From contig NZ_CP078091.1 of the NCBI RefSeq assembly GCF_025917005.1, positions 930,001-994,000 of the forward strand: DNA of 64,000 nt, read 5' to 3'. The notes beneath the pieces are model-generated. The model did no database searches. It had not been told where the DNA came from and saw nothing but the letters and a program-made list of their open reading frames with translations. The translations under genes were made by a program, and so were the position numbers. How positions within the stretch are numbered: position 1 is the stretch's first letter; every line of letters begins with the position of its first letter. The DNA comes from Porphyrobacter sp. ULC335. Lineage in GTDB: Bacteria > Pseudomonadota > Alphaproteobacteria > Sphingomonadales > Sphingomonadaceae. This document shows positions 53,471 to 62,258 of the stretch, piece by piece.

Positions 53471-53532
53471 TTGGGCCTCCGATTTGCTGAGTCGGCCGCA
53501 TTGTTCTATTTTTGTTCCGTGTAGGACAGTCC

Positions 53533-53754
53533 CTAATTCTGCATGTGTCTTGGCTGACCATGGATCGGCTCTGGCGTACCTGTGAGCTGTGAGTAACGCT
53601 GCTCCACTTTTTTCCAAAGTGCCACACCGCCAGGCGCGCCTTCGGCTTCAAGGGTGGCAATGCGATCAGCAATATACGCGTGCCCATCTGCCTGGTGGTG
53701 CTTCGCCACCCACAGCGCCATTGCCCAGATTTCATGGTCTCGGGTCAGCGCCAT
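53533..53754 (-). CDS. DUF6961-like small protein
   Basis: 73 residues: MALTRDHEIWAMALWVAKHH, then AYIADRIATLEAEGAPGGVA, LWKKVEQRYSQLTG. The pattern of a short helical protein opening with RDxExWAMALWVxKHH is typical of DUF6961, common in Sphingomonadales. The role is unknown. It is upstream of the 30-residue membrane peptide on the same strand. Confidence 0.75.
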   Translation of the reverse strand: MALTRDHEIWAMALWVAKHHQADGHAYIADRIATLEAEGAPGGVALWKKVEQRYSQLTGTPEPIHGQPRHMQN

Positions 53755-53805
53755 GAGCGGAGAATCAAGCGCGGCGCAATTGGCCTAGGATATATCGCCT
53801 GCATT

Positions 53806-54171
53806 CTATTCGCAGGCCTTCCCATCATTATCCATGTCGAGATGAAGGCCATAGCCAGCTTGACCGCGATAGAGTGGCGCAGCACCGGCTCCTCGCGCCG
53901 CAGCGCAACTCGGGTAATATACGCTGCTGTTGATTTTGGACGCGAACGGGCGAATTGCACTCGGGGCGTGATCGCAATGTCTATCGCCGTTTACTCTATC
54001 GCTGTGGCACGCAACAGTGGCAAGTCTACCAGAATGCGCGCCATCCGGGGTAGGACCAACGAGCGTAAATATAGTGGCCAGGATCGCCATCCCCCATGCG
54101 AATGAGAGGACGAAGAACTCGATCTTCAATCCGACCGAAGGACGCTCCTCGCCGTCACCCCAATCTTTCAT
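53806..54171 (-). CDS. Excalibur calcium-binding domain membrane protein
   Basis: 121 residues from ATG 54171 (MKDWGDGEERPSVGLKIEFF), with one membrane helix (VLSFAWGMAILATIFTLVG) and a C-terminal Excalibur motif YYPSCAAARGAGAAPLYRG then GLHLDMDNDGKACE (DxDxDGxxCE). The start overlaps the stop of the thermonuclease-like gene by four bases (ATGA). Excalibur domains are commonly linked with surface or extracytoplasmic nucleases, in line with this pairing. Confidence 0.8.
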   Translation of the reverse strand: MKDWGDGEERPSVGLKIEFFVLSFAWGMAILATIFTLVGPTPDGAHSGRLATVACHSDRVNGDRHCDHAPSAIRPFASKINSSVYYPSCAAARGAGAAPLYRGQAGYGLHLDMDNDGKACE

Positions 54172-54593
54172 TGGCAGACGTGCCCGCGCCAGTAACGATC
54201 CCAACGGGCAGCCATCTTCGACGCAACCATCGCGCAAGAAAGGTCACCCCCCTTGGGCGACATGCACCATGCTGCCGTCCGATTGCCGCCGCCAGAACCG
54301 TCTGACAGACATCGCATAGTCGGACCACGGACTGTAACGTGGCCGTGCGGACCGATCCCTGTCGGCTCGCCCAAGAGCCGAACCAGAGCGTCGCGAGCCT
54401 CGAGCGCACTCGCCTTGGGACAAGGATGGCCGGCACTGCAGGACCCGTCAATCTCGCGTGCCGCAATACCGGCAAGCCGGATCCTTGGCCCCTCATCGCA
54501 CCAGATCGGCCCGTCACCATCCCACACCGCCACCGGCGTGCAGGCGAAGGTTTCACCTGCGGGCACAGCAGCCAGAAGAAAGAGTGAAAACAC
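54168..54593 (-). CDS. Thermonuclease-like (SNase-fold) secreted protein
   Basis: 141 residues with a short signal peptide (MFSLFLLAAVPAGETFACTP) and an SNase-like beta barrel: VAVWDGDGPIWCDEGPRIRL, AGIAAREIDGSC, then EARDALVRLLG and a Cys-rich C terminus. The Arg in RIRLAGI corresponds to the conserved active-site Arg; the Asp/Glu partners are partly changed (WDGDGP, AAREID), so nuclease activity is not certain. Confidence 0.75.
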   Translation of the reverse strand: MFSLFLLAAVPAGETFACTPVAVWDGDGPIWCDEGPRIRLAGIAAREIDGSCSAGHPCPKASALEARDALVRLLGEPTGIGPHGHVTVRGPTMRCLSDGSGGGNRTAAWCMSPKGGDLSCAMVASKMAARWDRYWRGHVCQ

Positions 54594-54879
54594 TATTAGT
54601 CAATCCCGCTTGCATAATGCTGTGACACAAACCGGAACGGCTCCGGGGCTCGGCTGGCATTTAATCCACTGAAAGGGATGGCAGTTTATTACCTCCGTCG
54701 CCAGCGCGGTCAACGCGCGAGTGCGATGCAGGCACGGTCACGGAACCGGATGCCCATGTCCATTTCAAAATTTCTGCAACCAGACTACTTTTGCCGACGG
54801 GACTTCCTATTCGTTTGATCGCCCGGTCGAAGGCTGCATGCAGCCGCGCCCTCGCGTCATCCAGTGCTTTACCCCAAGA
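54594..54879. other. Intergenic gap downstream of the tail-tube gene
   Basis: About 290 bp with no gene; no further tail, baseplate or spike gene follows the tube gene here. Confidence 0.35.
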
Positions 54880-55446
54880 TCAACCGAGTTTGTGGCCAAA
54901 TGCGCCGTGCCAGCCATACGGTTCTTCGATGGTCGTATCGCGTTCCCAACCTTCGTTTTCGAGCTTGAGCATCTGAATAGCGACGCCATTGCCGTTAACA
55001 TCCATTTCGGCGAGCGCGGTGAACTCAGACGGCCAGCAACGATAGATGTTGTAGGCGATCACCTTCTGGCCGGCCTCGTTATAGACCTCGAGGATGATGT
55101 CCTTGCGGAAGTTCTTTTGCGAGACGTCCTGGTTGCCCGTCCCGCCTTGCTGATCGTCGAAGGTGAAACTGTGGTAGTCCCAGACCTTGTTGCCCCATTG
55201 TTCGAAAACGGCGTCGTGGGTGACGCCCGGTTCGAGGATGATCGGCTGGTACTTGCTCTGCCCCGGCATACGGCGCGGCGTTGTCTGATCCCCGCCCGCG
55301 CAGTGGGAGATGACCTGGGTGGAGCGGCTGAGCGCGCTGACCTTGGAGACGCCGGCGACATACTTGCCGTCACATGTCACACGGAACTTGTAGTTGCGGT
55401 ACGGGTCGTAACGATAGGTCGCCTTGGGCAATTCGGTATTGGCCAT
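54880..55446 (-). CDS. Contractile-tail tube protein (T4 gp19-like)
   Basis: 188 residues: YDPYRNYKFRVTCDGKYVAG, VSKVSALSRSTQVISHCAGG, PRRMPGQSKYQPIILEPGVT, RKDIILEVYNEAGQKVIAYN and CWPSEFTALAEMDVNGNG. This is the inner-tube protein family of contractile phage tails and extracellular contractile injection systems. It lies 34 bp after the sheath gene in the same operon. No other tail gene is present nearby. Confidence 0.88.
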   Translation of the reverse strand: MANTELPKATYRYDPYRNYKFRVTCDGKYVAGVSKVSALSRSTQVISHCAGGDQTTPRRMPGQSKYQPIILEPGVTHDAVFEQWGNKVWDYHSFTFDDQQGGTGNQDVSQKNFRKDIILEVYNEAGQKVIAYNIYRCWPSEFTALAEMDVNGNGVAIQMLKLENEGWERDTTIEEPYGWHGAFGHKLG

Positions 55447-55480
55447 GACGGTTCCTGTTCAATAATGGCGCGGGCTTGGA

Positions 55481-57088
55481 TCAGCTCGGCGTGCTACCGG
55501 CGGTCTGCTGGATCTGGATAACGACGAACTCGGCCGGCTTCACCGGCGCGATCTGAACGAGGATGTTGACCTTGCCGAGGGCGATGTCGGTGGGGGTCGT
55601 CGTCGTTGCGTCGCACGCCACCGAATAGTTGTAAAACGCGCCCTGCTGCGACAGGCCGGCGAGGAACGAACTCACCATCAGCCGCAGCGATGACCAAAGC
55701 GCCTCGTCATTGGGCTCGAACACCGCCCATTTCGTCCCCTGGAACACGCTGTCCTCGATGAAAAGCGCCAGGCGGCGGACCGGGACATATTTATAGTCGT
55801 CGTCTAACCTGTCGGCACCCTGCATGGTGCGTGTTCCCCACACCACCGGCCCGATGATCGGGAAGTTGCGGAGGCAGTTGATCCCCAGCTGGTTGAGCAG
55901 GCCGTTCTCGTTGTCGGTGAGATTGAGTTCCAGCCCTGATACGCCGGCGAGTTCAGCGTCGATTCCGGCAGGCGCCTTCCACACGCCGCCCCTGACGTCG
56001 GTCGCGGCCATGATGCCGGCGACGATGCCGCACGGCGGGAAGATCGCCGGCTGCGCCTCGCTCATGAGGTCGGGCTTGATGACCCGCGGGAAATAAACCG
56101 CTGCATTGCGCGCTACCTCGATCCCCGAAGCGTTATTGCCGGAGATGCCGACCGCGTCGGGGTCGATCGCCGATAGCTGGCCCTGCTTAGCCTTGTTGAT
56201 CCAGTCGACCGGCGGATCAACGATGAAGAACGCCCGACGATCGGTGCAATAGTGCGCGGCGGCCCGGCGGACCGAGATCGGCAGGTCCTGATTGGCATCG
56301 GGAACCGCGGGCAGGATCCGGTGATCAGGCGGAATGCAGAGCAAGTTGAAGGCCTGGACATGCTCAAGCATGTACATCCCGGTCTTCTCATCGGGGTCGC
56401 CGATATAGGTGCCCGGTTCGAGATAGGTGCCGTTGTTGCCGCCGACGCAGACCGCCGTTGCGCCATCGGCGGGCGGGACCGGCGACAGCGCCGCCACCCG
56501 CGCGAGATTGGACTGACTGGCAAGCACCTGATCGAGCCGGTTCGGGTAATGTGCGGCGTTACCGGTCTGCTTGACCGCAACGTTGACGAAGCGCTCGGAC
56601 TTCAGCGTCTGGCCGCGGGCGTTGGTGAGGGTCAGCGTCAGGTTGAACAGATCGATCGCGGTCAGGTCATATTCGCCGAGTAGCTTCGAGGTCGCGTCGC
56701 TAATCCCCCGAGTATCCACTTGCGCGCTCAGGCCATTGCCCCATTCGCCGGGATTGGCAGCGCAAAGGATCAACTGCGGCGATAGGCCTGGGAATTTGAG
56801 CCTGGCAACCCCATCGCCGTCATTCGGCTCGAACAGCCTTGCGATGATTGCTTGTGACCCGCCATTGGCGAAGAAATCCTGCACCGCGTAGCTGAGCGGA
56901 TAGTCGAATTGCAGTCCACCATAATGGCTGACAAAATCCATAAAGCTGAAGACCGCGCTCGGCCGGTCCGTCGGACCGAACAGCGCACGGCCGACAAAGG
57001 CGGCGATGGACGTACCGACCGGAGCGATCGTGTGTTGTCCGCTAGACAACTGTTCATAGACGCCCGGAAAATTCACTTCGATCGGCAT
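55481..57088 (-). CDS. Contractile-tail sheath protein
   Basis: 535 residues from ATG 57088 (MPIEVNFPGVYEQLSSGQHT, the usual N terminus of sheath proteins). FVSHYGGLQFDYPLSYAVQD, FFANGGSQAIIARLF, then GGVWKAPAGIDAELAGVSGL, INCLRNFPIIGPVVWGTRTM and a C-terminal QIAPVKPAEFVVIQIQQTAG match sheath family motifs including the handshake strands. Sheath and tube genes alone cannot build an injection machine, so this is either a remnant or depends on genes elsewhere. Confidence 0.9.
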   Translation of the reverse strand: MPIEVNFPGVYEQLSSGQHTIAPVGTSIAAFVGRALFGPTDRPSAVFSFMDFVSHYGGLQFDYPLSYAVQDFFANGGSQAIIARLFEPNDGDGVARLKFPGLSPQLILCAANPGEWGNGLSAQVDTRGISDATSKLLGEYDLTAIDLFNLTLTLTNARGQTLKSERFVNVAVKQTGNAAHYPNRLDQVLASQSNLARVAALSPVPPADGATAVCVGGNNGTYLEPGTYIGDPDEKTGMYMLEHVQAFNLLCIPPDHRILPAVPDANQDLPISVRRAAAHYCTDRRAFFIVDPPVDWINKAKQGQLSAIDPDAVGISGNNASGIEVARNAAVYFPRVIKPDLMSEAQPAIFPPCGIVAGIMAATDVRGGVWKAPAGIDAELAGVSGLELNLTDNENGLLNQLGINCLRNFPIIGPVVWGTRTMQGADRLDDDYKYVPVRRLALFIEDSVFQGTKWAVFEPNDEALWSSLRLMVSSFLAGLSQQGAFYNYSVACDATTTTPTDIALGKVNILVQIAPVKPAEFVVIQIQQTAGSTPS

Positions 57089-57316
57089 GAGACTTCCTTG
57101 TCGAGCAATCCAAAGTCCACTGCACTTGCCATAAATTAGCGCTGACGACGACTTCAATGCACGGTCTAACGTACATTGGGCAGGGCTGCCGATCGTACGC
57201 CTTTCGGAGCCAATTCGCCCTCAACCTGGAGAGTTGCTGTGGCCCAACTCTAGCCCGTGAACAGACAGTCCGCCACCGGGCCCACTAGCCATTCGACCAC
57301 GTCACTGAAGCTTCCG

Positions 57317-57560
57317 TTAGGATGTCAGCTGCTTGAGCAAGCAGGCCTTCAGCGATCCCGTCAGAAATGGCGCAATGTCCCATGACCTTCCGGCTGCTGC
57401 CGACCAACCCTCGTCATTCGCGACCGTGGGGCTCAATGTCTGGTTTCGCCAGAATCCGCCATTCTGGTTTCGGAATCGCGCGTCGAATCCGCTTATGACC
57501 GGGGATGGGTGGATTGGCTTATGGCGGCTTCCAACCCACCGCTCCAAAGGCTGTCGGTAT
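57317..57560 (+). repeat. Dispersed intergenic repeat, copy 1
   Basis: A conceptual translation WFRQNPPFWFRNRASNPLMT resembles WFRPKLPYRFRDCASTVHLD of copy 2 at 60640-60860, and flanking bases (TCTGGTTTCGCCAGAATCC versus TCTGGTTCCGCCCGAAGCT) also align. The match is partial and no gene structure is evident, so this looks like a diverged non-coding repeat family. The rest of 57089-57624 holds nothing else I recognise. Confidence 0.45.
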
Positions 57561-57624
57561 CATTAATTGCTTTTCGGCGCCGCGTACATCAGTGACGCTG
57601 CCGATATTGGTCGTAGGCCTCATT

Positions 57625-58161
57625 CTAGGAAGTCGGGTCGGCCTGAGTGCGGTTCATTCCAGCTATGCTCGATGCCAGTTTTGCAAGAAGCGCGGCAAGC
57701 TGGTTCAACTCGTCACCATCGAGGCCTGCCACCAAATCGCGCTCGACTTCCATGTCTTCGCGAAATGCCGTTTCGGTCCGCTTCTTTCCTTCAGGCGTAA
57801 GCAGGACGAGCAGGCTCCGCCCGTCTTCAGAGCTCGGCTCACGATCAATCAGGCCCGCCCGTTGGAGCCGATTAAGGCGATCGGTCAGACCGCCAGAGGA
57901 GATCATCAGCGAGGTGTAAAGTTCGGTTGGCCTGAGGCGATAGGGGGGACCCGCGCGCAAGAGGGTCGATAACACATCGAACTCGCCTGCATCGAGCCCA
58001 TGCCTCTCGAACACGGCTTCGATTGCCGGCCGGACATGCAACGTGATCAGCCGGGCGCGGCCCAGCACGGCCATTCCGATGGTATCAACATCGGGCAATT
58101 CGCGCACCCACTGCTCGCGACGGACTTCAACATGATCAGGCGAGCGCATTTGTCTTGACAT
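57625..58161 (-). CDS. MarR family transcriptional regulator
   Basis: About 178 residues from ATG 58161 (TTG 58164 is possible). The winged helix is clear: RHGLDAGEFDVLSTLLRAGP, RLRPTELYTSLMISSGGLTD, RLNRLQRAGLIDREPSSEDG, RSLLVLLTPEGKK. It is divergent from the DoxX-like gene at 58234, with two operator repeats between them, one overlapping the start codon. Confidence 0.9.
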   Translation of the reverse strand: MSRQMRSPDHVEVRREQWVRELPDVDTIGMAVLGRARLITLHVRPAIEAVFERHGLDAGEFDVLSTLLRAGPPYRLRPTELYTSLMISSGGLTDRLNRLQRAGLIDREPSSEDGRSLLVLLTPEGKKRTETAFREDMEVERDLVAGLDGDELNQLAALLAKLASSIAGMNRTQADPTS

Positions 58162-58194
58162 CAAGATACTCTCCGATAAATCTCGACATCAAGA
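58153..58194. promoter_or_regulatory. MarR operator pair TCTYGA-CA-TCAAGA
   Basis: TCTTGACATCAAGA (58153-58166) and TCTCGACATCAAGA (58181-58194) are inverted repeats with a 2-nt centre, 28 bp apart. The first covers the marR start codon, and both lie in the 72-bp divergent gap, so MarR probably represses itself and the DoxX gene. Confidence 0.75.
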
Positions 58195-58233
58195 TATTGC
58201 GATCTCGCCGTCAGGTGCAAGGAGTTCCTCATA

Positions 58234-58656
58234 ATGACAACGCCATCCTCAAATAGCCCGGTCTGGCCAAAATGGAGAACATGGGCCGGTTATGGACTTA
58301 CGGGGCTCTTCGCCATCTTCATGCTGGGAGCGTCCATCGCTCCCAAGCTGCTCATGGCAGACGTGGCAACCGGCACGCTGGTGTCTCTCGGCTGGGACGC
58401 AGACATGGCTCTGCGGATCGGTCTCATTGAGCTTGGCTGCTTGCTCCTTTTGCTGTGGCGGCGCTCGAGCATCCTTGGCGCAGTTGTCACCACTGGGCTG
58501 CTTGGGGGAGCTATGGCAACGCAGGTCCGCGTCGATGCCCCGCTGTTAAGTCACGCGCTCTTCAGCTTATACCTCGGTCTGGTGATGTGGGGCGGGCTTT
58601 GGCTCCGTGACCCTGCGCTGCGGGCGATCTTCCCTCTACGTCGCGCACAACCCTGA
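58234..58656 (+). CDS. DoxX-like membrane protein
   Basis: 140 residues with four membrane helices. YGLTGLFAIFMLGASIAPKL, RIGLIELGCLLLLLWRRSSI, LGAVVTTGLLGGAMATQVRV and LFSLYLGLVMWGGLWLRD follow the DoxX/DUF4395-like pattern common beside MarR regulators that respond to electrophiles. It begins the unit with the DUF4287 gene 20 bp downstream. Confidence 0.8.
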   Translation: MTTPSSNSPVWPKWRTWAGYGLTGLFAIFMLGASIAPKLLMADVATGTLVSLGWDADMALRIGLIELGCLLLLLWRRSSILGAVVTTGLLGGAMATQVRVDAPLLSHALFSLYLGLVMWGGLWLRDPALRAIFPLRRAQP

Positions 58657-58676
58657 TCGATCAAGGAGCCCTGACC

Positions 58677-58904
58677 ATGTCCTTTCAAGCCTATCTGGAT
58701 ACGATTGAACGCCAAACGGGCCTCAATCCTACCCATCTTAAAGCTGCCGCGGATGCCAAGGGTTTTTCTGATGAGGGCAGACTGAAGGCGGGCGTGAAAG
58801 CGGGGCAGATAGTGGACTGGCTCAAGTCCGAGCACGGTCTTGGCCACGGGCATGCCATGGCAGTGTATGCCCTGCTCTCCGGAAAACGCGAGCCCGGCAA
58901 TTGA
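58677..58904 (+). CDS. DUF4287 family small protein
   Basis: 75 residues: MSFQAYLDTIERQTGLNPTH, LKAAADAKGFSDEGRLKAGV, KAGQIVDWLKSEHGLGHGHA, MAVYALLSGKR. This is the single-domain DUF4287 pattern (a small helical protein that is often fused to or adjacent to DUF5655). AGGAGC precedes the ATG. Probably in the same operon as the DoxX gene. Function unknown. Confidence 0.88.
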   Translation: MSFQAYLDTIERQTGLNPTHLKAAADAKGFSDEGRLKAGVKAGQIVDWLKSEHGLGHGHAMAVYALLSGKREPGN

Positions 58905-58995
58905 GCCGGGACCGGCTTAAGCGGGCGTCGCTGTTGTCAACCTCGCACGCGGCGGGTGAAGACGACTTCGGTCACCTCTGTTCTGCTCTCAAGGA

Positions 58996-59670
58996 ATGTT
59001 CATCTTGCTGAAATCCGGTAACCGCCGCCGCCTCTCATCGCTCGCCGTCGCCGGTCTGCTGCTGGCCTTTGGACTTCCCGAACTGGGGCTCCCGAAGCTG
59101 TTGTTCGAGGACACTGCCATCGGAACACGAAACGGGCGTGAGATCGTCTGGGTTGGGTTTGCGATCCTTATGCTGATCTGGGTGACGCAGGCGGAAAAAC
59201 TGCCGCTTTCGTCGGTGGGCCTGATCAAACCCACTTGGGCTACACTCAAATGGGGCGCTCTTGCCACGGTCCTCCTGATGGCGACCGTGATGCTGTCGTT
59301 TGCGGTGATCGCTCCAATGCTCGGGTTGCGCCAGAATATGGCAGCAACGGCAGCCATCGTTCAAGTCCCGCTATGGCTGTTCATTCTTACGCCGGTAGTC
59401 GCAGGCGTGACGGAGGAAATTCTTTATCGCGGATACGCGGTTGAGCGGCTGCAGTTCCTGTGTGGTCGTCCTTGGCTGGCCGGAGTGATCGCAGGCGCAG
59501 CCTTTCTCCTGACCCATTGGTCATGGGGTGGCGCACAAATGATCATTGTTGGCTTTGCCACCATCATCCTGACTGGGCTGTACATGTGGCGCAGGGATCT
59601 ATGGAGCTGCATCTTGGCTCACACCGCTGCGGACTTGATCGGCTTCACGTTAGCGCGCCTGCAAATGTGA
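58996..59670 (+). CDS. CPBP family intramembrane metalloprotease
   Basis: 224 residues with about seven membrane segments. The ABI/CAAX-type motif is VTEEILYRGYAVERL (Glu140, Glu141, Arg145), with further conserved His in FLLTHWSWGG and ILAHTAADLIGF. The family includes prenyl-protein proteases and bacteriocin-immunity proteins; the substrate here is unknown. AAGGAATG spacing supports the ATG. Confidence 0.88.
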   Translation: MFILLKSGNRRRLSSLAVAGLLLAFGLPELGLPKLLFEDTAIGTRNGREIVWVGFAILMLIWVTQAEKLPLSSVGLIKPTWATLKWGALATVLLMATVMLSFAVIAPMLGLRQNMAATAAIVQVPLWLFILTPVVAGVTEEILYRGYAVERLQFLCGRPWLAGVIAGAAFLLTHWSWGGAQMIIVGFATIILTGLYMWRRDLWSCILAHTAADLIGFTLARLQM

Positions 59671-59891
59671 CCTAAGAGAGCCTGCGTCTCGGGTTGCGCC
59701 GCGGTCAACCCGCGGCGGATGGCAAGGTCGGTGGCAATCTGCCGTGCAAACACCTCGAGCTGACCTGAAAGCTGCGCAAAGAGCGCTTAGTTTGCGACTT
59801 CTTCGTTCCAGATACGGACCTGTTTGTGTCATCGCGCACATATGCCTCTCAGTTCGTTCACAACTGATCGACACGAAACATGGAGCTTGCG
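59671..59891. other. Intergenic region
   Basis: Nothing recognised beyond the promoter region expected for the following lipoprotein gene. Confidence 0.3.
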
Positions 59892-60545
59892 ATGTTTTTA
59901 TCGAAGTTTTTGTGCGCGTCGCTTTTGGCACTTTATATCGGGATTTTCGCGTTCACAGGCGGATGTTCTGCCGATCCTGACGCCGACGAAGCGCGTTCGG
60001 CCCAGAGTGCAGGAAAAACTCCCACTAATGCCAAACTGTTTCCCGACAGCAACCCTGCACGCGGTGCTGGGGCCACGACCGAACAGGCCCTTGATCCTCG
60101 TCTGGCCGTAGAGGGAGAGGGCCTCCGATGGTTTCTTCAGCCAAGCGGCAGCGCCCGCCCTGTGCCCTTTGGAGGTCCGGAGATGGAGGTACTCGGTTCA
60201 CTGGAGAAGATCCGCGGCCCCGCCAAAATTGGCGTCAATCAGGATTGCGGCGCCGGCGCGGTCCGGATCGCAACCTGGCCGGACGGGCTGAGTGTCATTT
60301 TTCAGGATAACCGATTTGCCGGATGGGGCCTAAGCAGGCGTGCGGGCAGCGATGTCGCGACCGCCGCAGGTATTCGCCCTGGCAGTACTCGAGCAGAGCT
60401 AGAAGCCACTTACGACGTTACCGTCAGCCAATCATCGCTCGGAAGGGAGTTCAGTGCTGGCGCTCTGCATGGCGTATTGGATGGTGCCTCGGCAGAAGCC
60501 CGCGTGACCGATATGTGGGCGGGCGTGAATTGCGTCGCTCGATAA
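59892..60545 (+). CDS. Lipoprotein of unknown function
   Basis: 217 residues from ATG 59892 (MFLSKFLCASLLALYIGIFA, lipobox FTGGC), preceded by GGAG at a 6-nt spacing; the ATG at 59880 is a weaker choice. The mature part reads DARLAVEGEGLRWFLQPSGS-like, PFGGPEMEVLGSLEKIRGPA, WPDGLSVIFQDNRFAGWGLS, and ends with a domain containing two cysteines (NQDCGAGAV ... GVNCVAR). It looks like a periplasmic domain of about 150 residues that I cannot name. Confidence 0.7.
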   Translation: MFLSKFLCASLLALYIGIFAFTGGCSADPDADEARSAQSAGKTPTNAKLFPDSNPARGAGATTEQALDPRLAVEGEGLRWFLQPSGSARPVPFGGPEMEVLGSLEKIRGPAKIGVNQDCGAGAVRIATWPDGLSVIFQDNRFAGWGLSRRAGSDVATAAGIRPGSTRAELEATYDVTVSQSSLGREFSAGALHGVLDGASAEARVTDMWAGVNCVAR

Positions 60546-61231
60546 GCGTGACGCAGTGAGAGATGGCAACTTTGTGGTCGGTTCCTGTTTATCGGAATGT
60601 AGTTAGTGGACTTGGATACCTGGCATTGACGTTCTCTAGCAAACCATCGTCCGCTTCTGGCAAAACGAGCCTTCGGCAAGCCGTTTACCAACGACGGCTA
60701 AGTCCCAAGACTTGCCGCCAGATCTCGACCCAGAACCGGCCGCTAGCGTCCGCCAAATTGGACGTCTGGTTCCGCCCGAAGCTGCCATACCGCTTTCGGG
60801 ATTGCGCCTCGACGGTGCATTTGGACGCTTATGGGTGGAAATCGGACACCGCCTTGCCCGGGCCCTGCCCCCTCGATCGCTGAGCAATCGAGGGCAGCTT
60901 TGGCGATCCACTGGCCGGGCGCCAAGGCGTTGCTTGTGCGACTACCTTAGGGCAATGATCCCGAGCGGGCAGGTCACATTCAGGTCGTGCACAATCTTAA
61001 AAAGATGCAGCCCACCGTTCGGGAGGGGAGCGATTGGCCTGAGCATTCGATCGATCCAATTGTTTCGCTTTTTTGCCGAGCCTGGCCATCTTCAGCGCGT
61101 GGCCCTCGGTCTCTCACCCAAGGGCCGTCGCAAAAGCGCATGCAGCAACAAGCGCTTGCAAGTCCATGTTAACGCATGCTCACGACAATGGTTGCACTAT
61201 CCGGCACACACTCAAAGGCACAAAGAGCTTT
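60546..61231. other. Gap holding dispersed repeat copy 2
   Basis: About 690 bp with no convincing gene. At about 60640-60860 it contains the diverged partner of the repeat at 57317-57560. A 5' extension of the regulator frame (from 61073) is not supported by its composition. Confidence 0.4.
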
Positions 61232-62113
61232 ATGACCAAGCCTGGCCGATTCGATCGGGTCCGCTTTCATAAAATGGTCGAGGAAACTCGTCGGCATCCC
61301 GCGTTTTCTGCGGCCAGGCACCGCTTTACTGCCGATGTCCCGCTCTCGCGGCTTTTCATTCAGACGCGCCATGATCTCAATGCCGACACGGGCTCCTTCG
61401 CACTGATCATGAATGTCGTCGCCCACAACCGGATCGATCCGATCAACGGTGCTGCGGTCTCGACGATCATTCGCACGTTGGAACAGGCCGGGGTTGCCTC
61501 CGCGACCCGCCTGCGCGCTCTGATCGATCAGATGATCGACCGCGGCATGATGCGGGCCTACAGCGATCCGCAAGATCGCCGTCGCAAGCGGCTTGAGCTG
61601 ACAGAGCCATTTGTCGAATCTCAGCGCAATTATTTCGAGACCGTTCTCGAGAGCGTCGCCATGGTCTTTGATCTGCCGGACACGCCTCACGCGCTGGCGA
61701 ATATGCCCGAACTCATGGAGAGATACTGGACCAGCGTGGTGTTGCGCGCCGGACACGACAACTTCGTGCTAATGGAAGGAATGCCCGAAATCGCCTCCTT
61801 CATGGACCGCAAGCACGGTTATCTGCTGATGCTCGAACTGGCTGGCGCACACGGTCTTGCAACCGATGTCCACCGGGCCGCGATGGCCGAGCGTTACGGC
61901 GTGTCCCCTGCCCATATCGCCGGCATGCTTGCCGATGCCGAGAAAAAGGGTTGGGTGCGGCGCGCGCTGCCCTCGAGCCAAATCATCCTCGCCCCCGCCT
62001 TCGCCGAGCAACTCGAGATCTGGATCGCACGGGAATTGACGATCGTGGGCATGTGGATCGAGGCCAAGCTCGGGCGCAAGCCAGGTGATGAAAGCGACCC
62101 TCAAGAAAAATAG
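61232..62113 (+). CDS. Winged-helix (MarR-like) regulator with two-domain architecture
   Basis: 293 residues from ATG 61232 (MTKPGRFDRVRFHKMVEETR). A first winged helix (INGAAVSTIIRTLEQAGVAS, LIDQMIDRGMMRAYSDPQDR, RRKRLELTEPF) is followed by a second, more degenerate one (AERYGVSPAHIAGMLADAEK, KGWVRRALPSSQIIL). Duplicated MarR-type domains in one chain suggest a monomer acting like a dimer. It is followed by a strong terminator and the adhesin gene, which it may control; the target is inferred only. Confidence 0.65.
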   Translation: MTKPGRFDRVRFHKMVEETRRHPAFSAARHRFTADVPLSRLFIQTRHDLNADTGSFALIMNVVAHNRIDPINGAAVSTIIRTLEQAGVASATRLRALIDQMIDRGMMRAYSDPQDRRRKRLELTEPFVESQRNYFETVLESVAMVFDLPDTPHALANMPELMERYWTSVVLRAGHDNFVLMEGMPEIASFMDRKHGYLLMLELAGAHGLATDVHRAAMAERYGVSPAHIAGMLADAEKKGWVRRALPSSQIILAPAFAEQLEIWIARELTIVGMWIEAKLGRKPGDESDPQEK

Positions 62114-62124
62114 CTATTTTCGTT

Positions 62125-62148
62125 TAGGGGGCGCGGCCGCGCCCCCTA
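62125..62148. terminator. 24-bp palindromic terminator-like hairpin
   Basis: TAGGGGGCGCGG followed immediately by CCGCGCCCCCTA is a perfect palindrome, 11 bp after the regulator stop. GC-rich with no T-run. It separates the regulator from the adhesin gene. Confidence 0.6.
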
Positions 62149-62258
62149 CGGTAAATCTACCTCATTGAAAAAAATGCCGATCTGCTCGCGCGGCCCTAGA
62201 AAAGGGGGCACGTTCACCTGTGCGCGCGCCGTTCGGCACCAGTCATGAGAAGGATGCC

